Source: a virus | Reading direction: 5' to 3' (one strand) | DNA: 32,671 nt | Virus record (IMG/VR): IMGVR_UViG_3300009605_000069 | Location: 1-32,671 of that record | Shown here: in pieces, positions 31,578 to 32,671 of the stretch | Layout: the number at the start of each line of letters is the position of its first letter | Position numbering within the stretch: position 1 is the first letter of the stretch | Program-made: the position numbers and the translations under genes | The notes under the pieces: generated by a model | Database searches by the model: none | What the model saw: only the letters and a program-made list of their open reading frames with translations | What the model was told of the DNA's origin: nothing

Positions 31578-31955
31578 ATGTTAAATTTTAAAAAATATTT
31601 AAGAGAAAGTTTAAAAGAAGCGGCAGAATCGGCGAAGACCCCTGCGCCCATCAAGATACCGTGTGAATTTGAAGGACATTGTGCTTGGGTGATGAATCCT
31701 TGTTGTTTGATAGATAAAAATGGTCAATGTGTTGCTTGTTTTGAAGGATGGTGTTGTTGCAATGAAGACTGCGAATATGACCACATTGAATCCCACAAAC
31801 CAGGCGCCACCCCAAGATGTTGTATTGAGAATACTTGCAACTGCATTAACCAAGATGGTACGGATTGGATTGCTTCCCAGAACCGGCCGCAAGCACAGAA
31901 AGGTGCAATGGTGGCGCCATCGGATGCAATATCAAAAAATGTAAAAGAATTATAA
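31578..31955 (+). CDS. Cysteine-rich small protein with capsid-targeting-like leader
   Basis: The 125 residues include 14 cysteines between residues 29 and 89, among them a CCC run and two CC pairs. The N-terminus MLNFKKYLRESLKEAAES is amphipathic and resembles the leader of T4 internal head proteins (IPIII begins MKTYQEFIAEA), which the gp21 protease removes after Glu. Here a cut after Glu10 or Glu14 would be plausible. If correct, the protein could be packaged in the head and injected with DNA; otherwise it is a metal-binding or disulphide-rich virion protein. AAGGAG supports the ATG. The stop shares a base with gp16. No known family recognised. Confidence 0.65.
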   Translation: MLNFKKYLRESLKEAAESAKTPAPIKIPCEFEGHCAWVMNPCCLIDKNGQCVACFEGWCCCNEDCEYDHIESHKPGATPRCCIENTCNCINQDGTDWIASQNRPQAQKGAMVAPSDAISKNVKEL

Positions 31956-32407
31956 TGGCAAAGAAAAAAGTGAATGAGCGCATCAGTGATGCATTAAATA
32001 TAGAACATGAAGTGATTGAGGGTGATGTTATAGAAACAGAAATCGTACATACCCCAGAACCAAAACAAGTTCATCTTGAAAAAGATTATACTGATGTTCG
32101 AGATAACCTAAAAGATATTATTGATAAGGGTACTACTGCGATTGACGGTATTCTTTCTGTTGCATCCGAAGGGGAATCCCCTAGAGCATACGAAGTTGTT
32201 TCTCAACTCATCAAGAGTGTGTCGGAAGCAAATAAGGACTTGATATCCCTGCACAAGCAAATCAAGGACATCAAGAAGGAAGATGTTACTCTTAACCAAC
32301 ACAACACAACAAACCAATCTATCTTTGTGGGTTCTACAAAAGACTTGCAGGCCCTCGTAAAGAAAAATGTTCAACAGATAGAAGACATGAACGATGACCC
32401 ATCCTAG
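31955..32407 (+). CDS. gp16: gp16-like terminase small subunit
   Basis: I place the start at ATG 31955, overlapping the upstream stop, for 150 residues (T4 gp16: 164). It is acidic at the N-terminus and then strongly helical: YTDVRDNLKDIIDKGTTAID, ILSVASEGESPRAYEVVSQL, and a coiled-coil core SVSEANKDLISLHKQIKDIK. That is the gp16 DNA-packaging family layout, in which the helices make the oligomeric ring. The C-terminal segment STKDLQALVKKN fits the family as well. It recognises viral DNA and stimulates gp17. The gene overlaps gp17 by 14 bases. An earlier in-frame ATG at 31865 lies in the upstream gene and was rejected. Confidence 0.88.
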   Translation: MAKKKVNERISDALNIEHEVIEGDVIETEIVHTPEPKQVHLEKDYTDVRDNLKDIIDKGTTAIDGILSVASEGESPRAYEVVSQLIKSVSEANKDLISLHKQIKDIKKEDVTLNQHNTTNQSIFVGSTKDLQALVKKNVQQIEDMNDDPS

Positions 32408-32671
32408 AGATTCATATCTTGGAAACAAGAACCTAAAAGCATCCGATGTTCCAGTTAATTTTACTAAAGAGCAAGTAGAAGAATATCTGAAATGTGCTGA
32501 TGACCCCGAATATTTTATTAGAACATATATTCAAATTGTGAATGTGGATGAGGGACTTATACCGTTCGATTTATATGACTTTCAATCTGATATTATAAAC
32601 AAAGTACACAACCATAGATTTGTTATTGCCAAACTTCCACGACAGAGTGGTAAGTCTACTACTGTTATTGC
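32394..32671 (+). CDS. gp17: gp17-like terminase large subunit, N-terminal part
   Basis: The frame opens at ATG 32394 inside the end of gp16 and runs off the window after 92 codons. It reads MTHPRDSYLGNKNLKASDVP, then FTKEQVEEYLKCADDPEYFI and RTYIQIVNVDEGLIPFDLYD with FQSDIINKVHNHRFVIAKLP, and reaches the Walker A motif RQSGKST (T4: RQLGKTT). This is the packaging ATPase/nuclease. The adenine-binding Gln-like segment YDFQ is present just before it. The nuclease domain lies outside the window. The 14-base overlap with gp16 suggests coupled translation and balanced amounts. Confidence 0.93.
   Translation, partial: MTHPRDSYLGNKNLKASDVPVNFTKEQVEEYLKCADDPEYFIRTYIQIVNVDEGLIPFDLYDFQSDIINKVHNHRFVIAKLPRQSGKSTTVI

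Noticed and set aside
31865-31954. Longer gp16 start at ATG 31865
   Set aside because: It would overlap the Cys-rich gene by 91 bases and add a non-family N-terminus; ATG 31955 gives the usual gp16 beginning.

Overview
The window is the virion-assembly block of a T4-like myovirus (contractile-tailed phage). It is AT-rich, has no tRNA, rRNA, CRISPR or IS element that I can see, and is packed so tightly that no stretch over 300 bases lacks a gene. The family marks are a nearly complete set of T4 homologues: gp26, gp54, gp4, gp48, gp53, gp27-like, gp5, PAAR tip, gp25, gp6, gp7, gp8, gp13, gp14, gp15, gp16 and the start of gp17. A gp5 spike without lysozyme domain, a giant DUF4815-type protein in the gp10 region, and no recognisable gp9, gp11, gp12 or wac point to the marine T4-like phages (relatives of cyanophages and pelagiphages) rather than enteric T4. 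The host cannot be named from this sequence.

Left arm (1-3741, minus strand), in transcription order: gp4 head completion nuclease-like protein, a gp2-like protein, gp54 tail-tube initiator, gp26, a small ORF that continues gp26 in the -1 frame, and the N-terminal part of a probable tail tape measure protein that runs off the window. The gp26/small-ORF junction carries a T7 slippery run with a perfect AGGAGG about ten bases upstream. This looks like a programmed -1 frameshift site placed just before the tape measure gene, as in lambda G/GT. I consider it the strongest new observation here.

Divergent region (3742-3796): a T4-late-type TATAAATA box faces the rightward genes.

Baseplate and fibre arm (3797-28431, plus strand): gp48, gp53, gp27-like hub, gp5 spike, PAAR tip, an unknown baseplate-cluster protein, a membrane-anchored possibly GAF-like protein, gp25, gp6, gp7, gp8, the 1768-residue DUF4815-type protein, a 73-residue coiled-coil protein, three fibre-type proteins with shared domains, a 541-residue cysteine-containing orphan and an 88-residue orphan. 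A short glycine/beta-rich module recurs in gp53, gp7, gp8, gp14 and a collar-domain fibre.

Neck and packaging arm (28432-32671, plus strand): a sigma70-like promoter overlapping a perfect 20-bp dyad, then gp13, gp14, an inserted zinc-finger/DGSHR gene flanked by 18-bp direct repeats, gp15, a 14-cysteine small protein with an internal-head-protein-like leader, gp16 small terminase and the N-terminus of gp17 large terminase with its Walker A motif.

Together the genes build the tube initiation complex (gp48/gp54), hub and spike (gp27/gp5/PAAR), wedges (gp6/gp7/gp8/gp25/gp53), host-contact fibres, the neck (gp13/gp14/gp15) and the packaging motor (gp16/gp17). The unrecognised genes sit at the joints between these modules.
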